Source of the DNA: Autumnicola lenta
Lineage (GTDB): Bacteria; Bacteroidota; Bacteroidia; Flavobacteriales; Flavobacteriaceae
Direction: 5' to 3'
Assembly (NCBI RefSeq): GCF_031846515.1
Contig: NZ_JAVRHO010000007.1
Span: 1 to 64,000, forward strand
DNA length: 64,000 bases
The notes under the pieces are model-generated. The model was not told where the DNA came from, did not search any database, and worked only from the letters and a program-made list of their open reading frames with translations. Position 1 is the stretch's first letter. Each line of letters opens with the position of its first letter. Both the position numbers and the translations under genes were made by a program. This document shows, piece by piece, positions 46,540-56,118 of this stretch.

Positions 46540-46689
46540 CTAAGCTCCATTTATTATTACATTCACAACAGCACTAATCACTGCAAGAAGAATAAAAGCA
46601 AGGACAAGAGTGAAAAAGATCTTCACATAAACATTAATGCCCTTCATGGTAACTTTATAATTATCAGCAAAAGCAGAAAAGAGTTCCAT
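46540..46689 (-). CDS. Small 49-aa single-helix membrane protein
   Basis: The frame encodes MELFSAFADNYKVTMKGINV followed by one strong membrane helix (residues 21-45, KIFFTLVLAFILLAVISAVV) and a short tail. Start ATG and stop TAG are clean. The N-terminal amphipathic part plus single helix recalls the small 50-60-aa membrane proteins common in Flavobacteriaceae (DUF6747-like), but I cannot confirm family membership. It is shorter than ordinary gene-calling limits. No partner is evident. Confidence 0.5.
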   Translation of the reverse strand: MELFSAFADNYKVTMKGINVYVKIFFTLVLAFILLAVISAVVNVIINGA

Positions 46690-47196
46690 GATGATAATTT
46701 TTAAGTTAATACTTTGTTTATCTTAAATTTAAAGATAAAAATCTGTAAAAGGAATAATTTTCGCTGAAGGGTAGGAATATTAGCCTAAGGGTTCTTTTGG
46801 AATTATTTCCACATTTAAGTTGTAGTTTTTCTTACTTTTTTCTTCAAATTGTCGTTTTTAAGCCTGCATCTAAACTGAAGAATTTCAGATGATAATTGGG
46901 TAAAAAAAAGCTGCTCTCGGCTTCCGAAAGGTTTTTTTTAGAAAAAAGTAAGCATATAGCTCAGGAAAATGAAGATAAGAGGTTGCTGATATGCTGAAAG
47001 GAGGATTTATTTAGTAGAATTTCGATTTCTTTCAGCACTTTTTAGAAGAAAAGCTAATTTTTCAGTAAAAATGAAGAAAGAACGGTGCAGACTTTTATAT
47101 CCTGGCTGTTTAAAAAGGAAACCGGAGCACGAAAATTGCCATTTTTAAACTTTAAATAATTCAGTTACGTGCTGCTACATCCAAAAGAGGGGTTGA
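46690..47196. other. Intergenic region, about 500 bp
   Basis: The region contains A8/T8 runs flanking a small CGGCTTCCG hairpin (46904-46941) and, at 47130-47141, one copy of the dispersed motif CGAAAATTGCCA. I see no gene. Confidence 0.45.
47130..47141 (+). repeat. Dispersed motif CGAAAATTGCCA (one of four copies)
   Basis: Exact copies of the 12-mer, counting both strands, lie at 34388-34399 (reverse), 47130-47141, 50938-50949 and 60204-60215 (reverse). All are outside annotated functional genes. A variant is in the 40046 terminator arm. Confidence 0.6.
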
Positions 47197-47463
47197 TTAT
47201 ATAAAAACCATATCCTCTTTTAATTGTTCATCATCGCAACGCAGGTTTTCTTTGAAATGATATTCGTTCAGAAGCTTAGCGATTACTTCACCAATTGCAT
47301 CCTGCCGCTGTTCAGGTTTATTCATAAACTGGATTTTTCCCCATCCTCTAATGTCACACACCATCATTTTTTTGGCATCTCTGATGGTTTGTTGTACCCG
47401 GTCATATTGTACTGGAAATTCAATTGTCTCACGGATTAGCTTTTTTTCTTTTTCTAAGATCAT
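47197..47463 (-). CDS. Small conserved-looking cytoplasmic protein
   Basis: The 88-residue protein from the ATG at 47463 contains FPVQYDRVQQTIRDAKKMMV and CDIRGWGKIQFM, a pattern I associate with a small uncharacterised Bacteroidota family ending in an amphipathic helix (GEVIAKLLNEY). An in-frame ATG at 47541 would add 26 residues that look less conserved. No membrane helix or signal is present. Function unknown; the gene stands alone. Confidence 0.6.
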   Translation of the reverse strand: MILEKEKKLIRETIEFPVQYDRVQQTIRDAKKMMVCDIRGWGKIQFMNKPEQRQDAIGEVIAKLLNEYHFKENLRCDDEQLKEDMVFI

Positions 47464-47800
47464 ATCGTCAATTTTAATATTTAAGTCAAAAATAATCGTG
47501 TTTTCCCTGATGCACGTTATCAGTAAATTAAGGTTCGGCATTTTTAGTTACCAATGCGTTAAGAGATCCATTATAGGACAGAAGATCTGAGTTTGATATT
47601 AATAAAAATGAAAAAAGTTATAAGCTTCCTTTTTTCCTTCAGGAAAATATTTACATTTGTTTTAATTTAGACTTAGTCTTAATAAATAGATGCGAAAGCG
47701 AAAAGAATGCTTCTGCGGCTTCTGTTAGTCAATTACATGTTGAGCAAGTCGGGAGGTCTGGAATAAAAAATAATCTAATCAGCAACAAATAATATTTAAA
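47464..47800. other. Divergent promoter region with Fur-like box
   Basis: About 340 bp upstream of the iron-related operon. It contains the promoter and operator described at 47652-47686 and no gene. Confidence 0.5.
47652..47686 (+). promoter_or_regulatory. Promoter with overlapping Fur-like operator
   Basis: TACATTTG at 47652-47659 is an exact fit to the TAnnTTTG -7 element. Immediately after it, at 47662-47686, is an imperfect palindrome centred on AGACTTAGTCT (10 of 12 arm pairs). Its position over the predicted transcription start suggests repression, and the downstream genes suggest an iron regulator such as Fur. The regulator identity is inferred. Confidence 0.5.
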
Positions 47801-48517
47801 ATGAAAACTACGAGATCTACCTTATTGTTATTCAGTTTCCTCTTCCTAAAGGCAGTTATTGCTCATGCACATGCTCTTGTAATCGATACTGAAGCTCGGG
47901 CTGTTCCAGGAAAGGAGCAGGAAGTGAAAATTTATTACAGTGAATTTGCTGACGGCAGTGTTGAAAAAGTAGTAGACTGGTACTCCAACGTAGCAGAATT
48001 TCAACTTTACATGGTACAGCCAAATGGGGAGAGGGTAAAACTAAAAACCACCGCCCATGAAGATCATTTTACTGCGGCCTTTACACCTGAAAAAGAAGGA
48101 GCATACCGACTGGAAATAGCACATACTGCTGAAGATCCCGGAGATGGAACCGCTTATCAATTTAATGCCTTTGCGAATATTTGGGCAGGAAATTCTTCAG
48201 GTGTACTACCGGTAACTAAAGAAAATCCTGAATTAAGTTTAGTGGAAGAACAACAGTCCAAAGATTCCGGAGTACGTAGTTTTAAAACTTATTTTAAAGG
48301 AGAGCCGAAAGAAGGAATTACGGCGACAGTTTTTATGCCATCGGGTAAAAAGAAAGAAGAAAAAAGCAATTCTGAAGGAGTAATTACATTCAATCTGGAG
48401 GAAAAAGGCGCTCACTTTATTGAGGCGACAACTTATGATGAAAATGAAGCTGGACGAACTGAAAAAGCTTCATATAAGGCTACATGGAGGTGTGCCACTC
48501 AAAAAATCGTACTGTAA
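47801..48517 (+). CDS. DUF4198-like secreted metal-related protein
   Basis: The 238-residue protein has a signal peptide followed by AHAHALVIDTEA, the His-containing start typical of DUF4198 (NikM/CbiK-like periplasmic) proteins. Two Ig-like or transthyretin-like domains follow (about 30-125 and 150-230; GAYRLEIAHTAEDPGDGTAY, GVITFNLEEKGAHFIEATTY). Such proteins often sit in siderophore or metal uptake operons. It is first in a four-gene operon and follows the Fur-like box by about 115 bp. Metal specificity is not predictable. Confidence 0.7.
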   Translation: MKTTRSTLLLFSFLFLKAVIAHAHALVIDTEARAVPGKEQEVKIYYSEFADGSVEKVVDWYSNVAEFQLYMVQPNGERVKLKTTAHEDHFTAAFTPEKEGAYRLEIAHTAEDPGDGTAYQFNAFANIWAGNSSGVLPVTKENPELSLVEEQQSKDSGVRSFKTYFKGEPKEGITATVFMPSGKKKEEKSNSEGVITFNLEEKGAHFIEATTYDENEAGRTEKASYKATWRCATQKIVL

Positions 48518-48567
48518 ACTAGCTAAGTTTAATTTTTACTGTACGAGCTAAAAAGGAATTTTTGTTT

Positions 48568-48900
48568 ATGCTAACCCTCATCATTTCCATTACTTTTTTA
48601 GGTTTTTTTGTCCTATACCACACCTCTGAGAAGGTACAGTTAAGTAGCTCGTTGTTTCTTGAGAAGTGGGTTCGGGATCATCGCCTACCTTCAAAATATT
48701 TAGGTTATGGTCTCATAGCTATAGCGCTTATTCTCAGCATTATTTTTTATGGTGTTGGATCTGGTAGTTTCGCAGGTATAGTAATCCTTATGACTGTGGC
48801 AAGTACTACTGTACTTCTGGCACCGCTGGGTTTCCTGACATTTAGCACTCTCACGATTATCTTCATGATTTCCATTCTTACCGAAATTATTTTCATCTGA
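48568..48900 (+). CDS. DUF3325-like small membrane protein
   Basis: The 110-residue protein has three membrane helices (residues 1-17, 45-66, 70-108) and the arrangement of DUF3325 proteins, usually encoded beside PepSY iron-uptake proteins. The ATG at 48568 follows an AAAAGG sequence; a TTG two codons earlier is also in frame. Its stop overlaps the next start (TGATG). Function unknown. Confidence 0.6.
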   Translation: MLTLIISITFLGFFVLYHTSEKVQLSSSLFLEKWVRDHRLPSKYLGYGLIAIALILSIIFYGVGSGSFAGIVILMTVASTTVLLAPLGFLTFSTLTIIFMISILTEIIFI

Positions 48901-49199
48901 TGCCGGCAAACAAAAAATACCTGACGAAATTAAAAAGCCAACGCTTTGCGAAAATATCGGCCGGCCTAATCGGTGGTTATTTGGTGATGGAATCCCTTCA
49001 CATTGCACTCGCTTTTTGGGTGAATCATGTACATGTGCTTATGACGCTTCGATTTGGAGGATTTATTTTATGGTCCGCACTTTTAATTATTGCTTTCCTT
49101 GCAAAAAACGGATGGAAAATCTGGGGAATCTATCTATTGCTTACGTTACTTTTTAGTATCCTTTTTTACTTCGGAAAAAGCTATAACCCCATTATTTAA
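48900..49199 (+). CDS. DUF3649-like small membrane protein
   Basis: The 99-residue protein has a basic N-terminus (NKKYLTKLKSQRFAKISAG) and three membrane helices containing GGYLVMESLHIALAFW. The layout fits DUF3649 proteins from siderophore/iron operons. Start overlaps the upstream stop by one base and the PepSY gene follows directly. Function unknown. Confidence 0.6.
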   Translation: MPANKKYLTKLKSQRFAKISAGLIGGYLVMESLHIALAFWVNHVHVLMTLRFGGFILWSALLIIAFLAKNGWKIWGIYLLLTLLFSILFYFGKSYNPII

Positions 49200-49202
49200 G
49201 TG

Positions 49203-50789
49203 ATGACTAATAGAACTTATAATATATTATTCCACACGCACACGGTAAGCGGAATTATTATCAGTGTAGGCCTTTATATCATATTTTTTGCCGGTTCTTT
49301 TTCTTTTTTTCGGGATGAGATTATTAGCTGGGAGAGAAATGAACCTGTGATAGAAAAAGGTTTTGGTAATGCGAATTTTAATACGATGATGGATTCGCTA
49401 GACCAGACGCATTCCACCTACGGTCGTGACATATCCTTTACGAAGTACTTTGAAGAGCGAAGGCTAAGCGTCAATTTGACACCCTCTAAGGATACAACAG
49501 TACAACAAGACGCTTCTGGAAGAGAGTTTTTTTACATGGATATAAATTCTCAAAACACCTATGACTATGCCAGTAATTATTCAATAGGAGAATTTCTCTA
49601 CCGGTTACATTTCCTGGCGCAGCTCAATTTATATGGAAGTAGTGGATATCTTCTGGCAGGCAGCATTGCCTTCTTCTTTCTTTTTGCAATTATTACAGGG
49701 ATATTGGTTCACTGGAAAAAGATAGTTTCAAACTTCTTCATCTTCAGGCCGAAAGCCCGTCTTAAAAATATCTGGACCGAGGCCCACACTGCACTGGGAG
49801 TTATTGGGCTTCCATTTCAGTTTATCTATGCGGTTACAGGAATCTTCTTTATTATCGCTACTGCAATTGTGGCACCGCCTGTAATATCCATTGTTTATGA
49901 GGGTGATTCAGAAAAAATGTTTGAAGATCTTGGGGTGGGTACCAAAGATTTTCCCCTGGCAATGAAAAAGTCTGAAGCAACCCCAGATCTTAACAGTTTT
50001 GTCAAGAAAACGGAATCTTACTGGCCCGATTTTAATATAGAAAAAGTTACTTTTTACAATTTCGGTGACGAAAACATGCACGTTGGAGTAGAAGGATTTC
50101 CTCAATATGGAAAACAGTTTATTGGACGAGGCGAGTTGGTCTTTAATGCGGGAACAGGGAAAATTGTATCAGAAAAAAATCCGTTTGAAAATACATCTTA
50201 TGTTGATGGCGCCACAGGAATTATGGAACGTCTACATTTTGGTGATTATGGAGGCTTAGGGTTAAAAATTATCTATTTTATTCTCGGGATTATCTCCTGC
50301 TTCGTGATTATTTCCGGAATTCTGATATGGCTGGTTGCCAGAGATAAAAAGCATATTACTGAGAAAAAAAGAAAGTTTAATGCCTGGCTGGGTTGGAGTT
50401 TTATTGCGATCTGCTTAACGATGTATCCTGCTACGGCTTTCACATTTGTCGCTGTCAAGTTGTTTATATACGATTTTGATCCCGAAAGAATGACCAGCAT
50501 TTACCAGATCTTCTTTTATGCCTGGCTGGTACTTATCCTTCTCTTTACATTGAAGAAAGACAATTTCTTTACGAATAAATATACGCTGATCTTAGGTGCA
50601 ATATTGGGATTAATGATTCCTGTAGCAAACGGAGTCATTTCTGGCAACTGGTTTTGGAAATCTTTTGCAAAAGCACACCACGATATCCTCTTTATAGATG
50701 TTTTCTGGATAATTCTGGCTCTAATTACATTTATGGTAGGGATTAGGCTGAAGAGAATTAACGGAGATTCCAGGACTTCTATAAAGTGA
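49203..50789 (+). CDS. PepSY-associated TM protein, PiuB-like iron-regulated
   Basis: The 528-residue protein has the PepSY-TM layout: first helix with FHTHTVSGIIISVGLYIIFF, then FLYRLHFLAQLNLYG and EAHTALGVIGLPFQFIYAVT, where histidines may bind haem or metal, and later MERLHFGDYGG. The periplasmic portion carries PepSY-like domains. The family includes PiuB/FoxB-type proteins thought to reduce iron in ferrisiderophores. The first codon pair is GTG-ATG; I use ATG at 49203. It is last in the operon; unusually, no TonB receptor gene follows. Confidence 0.8.
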   Translation: MTNRTYNILFHTHTVSGIIISVGLYIIFFAGSFSFFRDEIISWERNEPVIEKGFGNANFNTMMDSLDQTHSTYGRDISFTKYFEERRLSVNLTPSKDTTVQQDASGREFFYMDINSQNTYDYASNYSIGEFLYRLHFLAQLNLYGSSGYLLAGSIAFFFLFAIITGILVHWKKIVSNFFIFRPKARLKNIWTEAHTALGVIGLPFQFIYAVTGIFFIIATAIVAPPVISIVYEGDSEKMFEDLGVGTKDFPLAMKKSEATPDLNSFVKKTESYWPDFNIEKVTFYNFGDENMHVGVEGFPQYGKQFIGRGELVFNAGTGKIVSEKNPFENTSYVDGATGIMERLHFGDYGGLGLKIIYFILGIISCFVIISGILIWLVARDKKHITEKKRKFNAWLGWSFIAICLTMYPATAFTFVAVKLFIYDFDPERMTSIYQIFFYAWLVLILLFTLKKDNFFTNKYTLILGAILGLMIPVANGVISGNWFWKSFAKAHHDILFIDVFWIILALITFMVGIRLKRINGDSRTSIK

Positions 50790-51504
50790 TTTATAAATGA
50801 CTTCAAATCGATCATAGTATTTTTCATAATTTCTTCGGAAGCAGAAGTTGCCGTAAAAAAGTCTTTTATTTACTGTTCTTAAGCCTAATGGGAAGCTTCA
50901 GGAGAATTGAGGAAGGAGAAGCACGAGATTAATAAGTCGAAAATTGCCATTTTAACGCATAGACTGTTTTATAGCACATCTCGCTCAGGAAAGCTTCAAA
51001 CCGCAAAACCATTCTCGATTCTTAACAAGACAGTTATCCCGACTTGTAACGTTTTTACCTGGCCTTCCAAATCTACTACTAGAACAGTGGCTCTTTAATC
51101 GCAAAAGCCTGAATGTTATTTACGGTTGTGCAACAGTTCTTAATTTTCGCACGATTCCCATTATTTTACAGCTAAGTAAAACCTTTTCCGGTTGATGAAG
51201 AAATAATGAACGAGCTTTTACAAAAAAGGAACGGAAACAAATTAGTCGAATAGGAATTTTTTCTAATATTGTGAATTTTGGTATTCAATTGTAAAATTAA
51301 GCTTTCTTGGACTACTGCTTCAAAAGCTGTAAGTTTCAGCCCATTTTCAGTAGTAAGTAAAATAAGAGCCGCCGTAATTGCAAACTTTATTTTTATCTAT
51401 TTAAAGTGTAAGCTTTTTACATTTAGAATAACAAATCATAATTTAAATTAAATAGTAATTTTGATAAGAATTTCTTTTTTAAGATCACTACAAGAAGTAT
51501 TTCC
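50790..51504. other. Intergenic region, about 715 bp
   Basis: The region contains a copy of the dispersed motif CGAAAATTGCCA at 50938-50949 and a possible -7 element TACATTTA at 51418-51425 in front of the kinase. Only very short frames occur. I see no gene or RNA. Confidence 0.45.
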
Positions 51505-54150
51505 ATGAAGAATATTATTAACGATGCTAATATCCCTAAGAAACAAAGGGCTGCAGAAATGAGCCGTGCAAAATCCATTGTTAATATCATAAAAGAACCT
51601 GTGGTAGTGGTTGATAAAGATGGAAGTATAATAGAAGCCAACAGTGAGTTTTATAGCACATTTCAACTGCAAAGGAACAACGATTTTGAATTTGGTTTAA
51701 AAAATATTCCGCTTTTTCAGGAGCTAAACCAGGTTTTGGAAAACAAACAGCGTGGTAAGCACGGTATTACAGATCTAAATATTTCACTGGAGCTTCCTAA
51801 TGAAGGAAAGAAGAACTTCCTTATTAATGCAGGTCTTCTGGATCCACAGGGAAATTCTTTAGATTTCATTCTAATTTCATTTAATGAAGTTGATGTTAAA
51901 CCTGTTGGGAAAAGAAATGAGAAAAATGATCTCGAAAATTTTCATGATATTTTCTCCCAGGCCCCTGCCATGATATGTATTTTACGCGGGCCGGAGCATA
52001 TTTTTGAACTGGCTAATGATAATTATTTTCAACTGGTAGGGAACAGGGAAATCCTGGGGAAAACTGTAAGGGAGGCTTTGCCGGAAATAGAAAATCAGGG
52101 ATTTTTTGAAATGCTGGACAACGTTTATAATTCCGGAGAAACTTTTACCGGGAGTGAACTACCAATCAAGCTTTACGTAGGTAAACAGGAGTTAAAAAAT
52201 TCATTTTTGGATTTTGTTTATCAACCAATCCTGGATGCTTCAAATGAGGTAGATGGAATCTTTGTGCATGCTGTAGATGTGACGGAAAAAGTAATGGCAA
52301 GGAAAAAACTGGAAGAAAGTGAAAATGAGCTAAGAAAATTAGTAGACACTGTACCGGCAATTATTTGGATTACACGTCCTGACGGTCAGAATCACTATTT
52401 GAATAAAAACTGGTTCGAATATACAGGCCAGATCGAGAGCGAAAGTAAAGATTTTGGTTGGTTAAAGGCTGTACACCCCGATGATGAAAAGAGAATAAGG
52501 GAAACTTTTACGAAAGCAAATAATAATCAGGAAGATTTCACTATAAGTTTTAGACTGAGGAATTGGGAGGGAACTTATCGCTGGGTTTTGGACAGCGGGA
52601 GTCCAAATTACAGTGCCGAGGGTGAATATGAGGGAATGATAGGAACTGTAGTAGATGTCCATGAAGAAAAGGTAAAGGAGCAGTTGATTAAGGAAAAGGA
52701 ACATCGCATTAGATCTGTTATAAAAGAAGCCGATGTTGCTACAGCACTATATACTGGTCGGGAAATGACTATTGAAATAGCTAATGATGCTATGATAGAG
52801 CTGTGGGGGAAAGATCATTCGGTTGTGGGAAAGACTTTAAGAGAAGCATTACCCGAACTGGAAGGGCAACCCTTTCATGATTTGCTTCAAGAGGTTTATG
52901 AGACCGGGGAGACTTATTGGGGCAAAGAAGATCCTGTAGATTTAATGATAGACGGCAAACTTCAAACGGGTTATTTTAATTTCACCTATAAGGTTTTGCG
53001 TAATGAAAAAGGTGGAATTTACGGAATTTTAAACATGGCTGTAGACGTTACCGAGATGGTGAAATCCAGAGAACTTCTAAAAGAAAGTGAATCCCGTTTT
53101 AAACAACTTGCAGATTTATTGCCCGAAAAAGTGGCTAATATTGATGCTCATGGTAATTTTGTTTATTTTAACCAGGGTTGGTTAGATTACACAGGGCTTA
53201 CAGCTGAGGAGCTTATAGAGAAGGGCTGGATGAACTATATCCATCCTCATGAAAAGGAAGATTATTTTAAAAACTGGCAGGATTCTTTGAAATCGGGAAA
53301 AGAGTTTGAAATGGAATTCCGTTACCTGAACAAAAAAAACAAATACAAATGGCATCTTAGTAGGGCAGAGGCGGTAAAAGATGAAAATGGTAAAATTCAG
53401 ATGTGGATTTGTACTGCTACAGAGATTCAGAAAATAAAGCTGGAGGAAAAGCGTAAGGAAGACTTTTTGAAGATGGTGAGTCATGAGCTTAAAACCCCTA
53501 TTACCTCTATTAAAGGTTATGTGCAGTTGTTATTGAGCCTTCTAAAAAAGGAAAAAGAAGGAGAGATCTCAGGAAAGCCTTACGAAATGTACCTGGAGCG
53601 CGTAGATCATCAGATTAACAGGTTGACCAGACTTATTTCAGAAATGCTGGACTTATCCCGTATAGAAAAAAATAAACTAGATCTCCAGAAGGAGACCTTT
53701 TCACTTAACAGCCTTATAGCAGAGACTGTTCAGGATATCAATTATACCAATACAGGACATAACATCTATATCACCGGGGACTATGAATGTGACGTTTACG
53801 GAGATAAGGATCGTATTGGACAGGTCCTGATTAACCTTGTAACAAATGCTATTAAATATTCACCTCTTAATCCCGATATTGAAGTAAGGATAAACAAAGC
53901 AAACGAAAGTAAAGTTTCAGTAAGTGTAAAGGACGCCGGGATTGGTATAGGAAAGGAGAGTCAGAAGAAAATTTTTAAACGCTTCTACCGTGTAGATGGA
54001 AATAATGAAGAAACATATTCCGGTTTTGGAATTGGCCTATATCTCGCCAATGAGATCATTCAACGGCATAGTGGATCACTTAGGGTAAAAAGTGAAATGG
54101 GCAAGGGTTCCGTATTCACCTTTACATTGCTTGAAGCCTTGGAGGACTAA
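51505..54150 (+). CDS. Soluble multi-PAS sensor histidine kinase
   Basis: The 881-residue protein lacks membrane helices and signal peptide. It has about five PAS/PAC domains (roughly 24-135, 146-270, 271-395, 400-525, 526-645; for example NHYLNKNWFEYTG, FVYFNQGWLDYTG), then a HisKA domain with phosphoacceptor H660 in MVSHELKTPITS and an HATPase domain (DRIGQVLINLVTNAIKYS; DAGIGIG; GFGIGLYLANEII). There is no receiver domain and no adjacent regulator, so it is an orphan kinase in this window. PAS ligands cannot be inferred. Confidence 0.9.
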   Translation: MKNIINDANIPKKQRAAEMSRAKSIVNIIKEPVVVVDKDGSIIEANSEFYSTFQLQRNNDFEFGLKNIPLFQELNQVLENKQRGKHGITDLNISLELPNEGKKNFLINAGLLDPQGNSLDFILISFNEVDVKPVGKRNEKNDLENFHDIFSQAPAMICILRGPEHIFELANDNYFQLVGNREILGKTVREALPEIENQGFFEMLDNVYNSGETFTGSELPIKLYVGKQELKNSFLDFVYQPILDASNEVDGIFVHAVDVTEKVMARKKLEESENELRKLVDTVPAIIWITRPDGQNHYLNKNWFEYTGQIESESKDFGWLKAVHPDDEKRIRETFTKANNNQEDFTISFRLRNWEGTYRWVLDSGSPNYSAEGEYEGMIGTVVDVHEEKVKEQLIKEKEHRIRSVIKEADVATALYTGREMTIEIANDAMIELWGKDHSVVGKTLREALPELEGQPFHDLLQEVYETGETYWGKEDPVDLMIDGKLQTGYFNFTYKVLRNEKGGIYGILNMAVDVTEMVKSRELLKESESRFKQLADLLPEKVANIDAHGNFVYFNQGWLDYTGLTAEELIEKGWMNYIHPHEKEDYFKNWQDSLKSGKEFEMEFRYLNKKNKYKWHLSRAEAVKDENGKIQMWICTATEIQKIKLEEKRKEDFLKMVSHELKTPITSIKGYVQLLLSLLKKEKEGEISGKPYEMYLERVDHQINRLTRLISEMLDLSRIEKNKLDLQKETFSLNSLIAETVQDINYTNTGHNIYITGDYECDVYGDKDRIGQVLINLVTNAIKYSPLNPDIEVRINKANESKVSVSVKDAGIGIGKESQKKIFKRFYRVDGNNEETYSGFGIGLYLANEIIQRHSGSLRVKSEMGKGSVFTFTLLEALED

Positions 54151-54636
54151 AAGATATTTTTTGGTATTATGTGATTTCTCTGACTTATGCAGTTTCAATC
54201 ATATTTTTGATTGAGTTTGCTACTCAAATAGTGGAGTTCTAGATCAATACACCATCAGGATAACGTAGTCGCGCCAGTTCCTCCATCTGGAATCCGCCTT
54301 AGGACAGAGCTTCTAATAAGGGATCTTCCATTTTACTGTTGACGTACTTTGCCTTTTTAGTTTAGAAGAGCTTGTTATAACATTCTAAAAGCTAGTTTAA
54401 GTCGGCATTTTGTGAGGAGGCGTTGAGACATGTTATTTGTTTTACCTGACTAAGATATTGATAGGCAAGACAAAATATGGTGTCATCGGGAATTCTTTTT
54501 TAGACCTTAAAGCTTAACGAAGTTTGAGAAGATAGGTTGTGTTTAAAATTTCCAGGTGATTGATTGTGAAAATTTTAAACATTTAATAGAATAAATTAAA
54601 GTACATTTAGAGGAGCTCGAAAAGTCCTTACAGAAT
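54151..54636. other. Intergenic region with inverted repeat before GH130
   Basis: About 490 bp. A perfect 12-bp inverted repeat, TGTTTAAAATTT and AAATTTTAAACA at 54540-54581, sits 56 bp before the GH130 start and may be an operator or leader hairpin. Minus-strand codons near 54240-54350 look faintly protein-like but are broken by stops. Confidence 0.45.
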
Positions 54637-56103
54637 ATGCGCGTTAGAGTAGAAAGAAAAGATTTCAAATTTTTACCGGATTCCAGCCGGGTTGTAGCAC
54701 GTTTCTTTAACAACGGAGAATCCCGTACCCGAAATCTTATAACCCGCATTATGGCTATGGGCCAAAAGGAGCTGAACCACGAGCTGGAGCATACGCTGCG
54801 GGATTTTAGCGGGCGGCATAGAAATATTTCCAGGATCTTTTTTAGGCATTTTGAGAATATTCGTGGTACACTGGAAGCCATGGAAGTAGATCATAAGGAA
54901 CTTTCTGATGAAAGAAAAATGCTTATTGGTTCCTATTGTACCATGGAATATTCCATTGAATCTGCCGCGTTTTTTAATCCTTCCATTATTGAAGATTTTG
55001 ATCAGTCCTTCCTGGCAGAAGGGGAAAAGAGAGTGCTTTTTTCTTTTAGGGCTACAGGAGAAGGTCACCTCTCTTCCATAGTTTTTCGCAGGGGTATCCT
55101 GGACAAAAATAACGACCTCCATATTATGAAGATCCGCAATCATATTGATGCGGCAACTATTGGGCAAAAGAAGTCCTATAATAAGGAACGTTTTGTAGAA
55201 AAAATGAAGGAGATGGATATTCCCGATAAATATTCTTCAGTAATTATGGATTCACTTCCTGAGCGTTTTGAGTATCATGTGCTAAAAGATACTGTTGAAA
55301 ATTTTCTGGAAGACCGTAATATCAGTCAGGACAGGAGAATGGCTCTTGAAGAAATGACATGGCTTGTAGATTCTTATTACGACCTAGAATTTAAGATGGA
55401 TTCCGATATTTCTGAAAGGGTAATATTTCCTATTTCTGCTTCTGAAAGTCGCGGGATTGAAGACGCAAGGTTTGTACGGTTTACTGAAGATGACGGGTCG
55501 CAGAAGGTTTATGCCACCTATACAGCTTTTAATGGACATACCATAATTCCGAAGCTAATTTGTACTGAAGATTTCTACACCTTCCGAATTATGCCTATGC
55601 ATGGAGATGGCGCCCAAAATAAGAATCTGGCCCTCTTTCCGAAGAAAATAAAAGGTAAATATGCCATGCTTGCCAGGATAGACGGGGTGAACAATTACCT
55701 GATGTATTCTGATAGAACTACGTTGTGGACCAATCCTGAGATTATTCAGAAGCCAAAATTTCCCTGGGAGTTTACCCAAATAGGGAATTGCGGCCCTCCG
55801 TTATATACCAAAGAAGGCTGGCTTGTGCTTACCCATGGCGTAGGGCCAATGAGGCGGTATTGTATTGGGGCCTCTTTGTTTGATCTTGAAGATCCTTCCA
55901 AAGAAATTGGCAGGCTCAAAGAACCTTTACTTTCTCCCCTGGAAGAAGAGCGGGAAGGTTATGTGCCTAATGTGGTGTATTCCTGCGGCGCACTTATCCA
56001 TAACGAAAGCCTTATTTTGCCTTATGCTGTGTCTGATTATTCTTCAACCTACGCTGTGGTTAATATGGATGAACTTTTACATGCTTTAACCACAGACCAT
56101 TAG
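54637..56103 (+). CDS. GH130-family glycosidase/phosphorylase (mannoside-type)
   Basis: The 488-residue protein has a five-bladed propeller with the GH130 signature GIEDARFVRF, whose aspartate D276 is the expected catalytic acid, and VYATYTAFNG, NKNLALFPKKIKGKYAML and EGYVPNVVYSCGALI downstream. The first about 260 residues (IGSYCTMEYSIESAAFFNPS) are an N-terminal extension typical of long GH130 proteins. Known relatives are mannosyl-glucose or beta-1,2-mannoside phosphorylases and hydrolases. No signal peptide, so it acts in the cytoplasm. The two GT4 genes that converge on it suggest mannoside metabolism; substrate is inferred. Confidence 0.8.
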   Translation: MRVRVERKDFKFLPDSSRVVARFFNNGESRTRNLITRIMAMGQKELNHELEHTLRDFSGRHRNISRIFFRHFENIRGTLEAMEVDHKELSDERKMLIGSYCTMEYSIESAAFFNPSIIEDFDQSFLAEGEKRVLFSFRATGEGHLSSIVFRRGILDKNNDLHIMKIRNHIDAATIGQKKSYNKERFVEKMKEMDIPDKYSSVIMDSLPERFEYHVLKDTVENFLEDRNISQDRRMALEEMTWLVDSYYDLEFKMDSDISERVIFPISASESRGIEDARFVRFTEDDGSQKVYATYTAFNGHTIIPKLICTEDFYTFRIMPMHGDGAQNKNLALFPKKIKGKYAMLARIDGVNNYLMYSDRTTLWTNPEIIQKPKFPWEFTQIGNCGPPLYTKEGWLVLTHGVGPMRRYCIGASLFDLEDPSKEIGRLKEPLLSPLEEEREGYVPNVVYSCGALIHNESLILPYAVSDYSSTYAVVNMDELLHALTTDH

Positions 56104-56118
56104 TATCAGGTTGAAATA

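Noticed and set aside
46516..46704. 62-codon plus-strand frame
   Set aside because: It is the complement of the better-supported 49-aa membrane protein on the minus strand.
50907..51098. 63-codon plus-strand frame
   Set aside because: No protein-like pattern, and it contains the dispersed non-coding 12-mer.
54240..54430. Minus-strand codons reading QMEELARLRYPDGVLI
   Set aside because: The stretch is interrupted by stops and no family was recognised; too weak to call a pseudogene.
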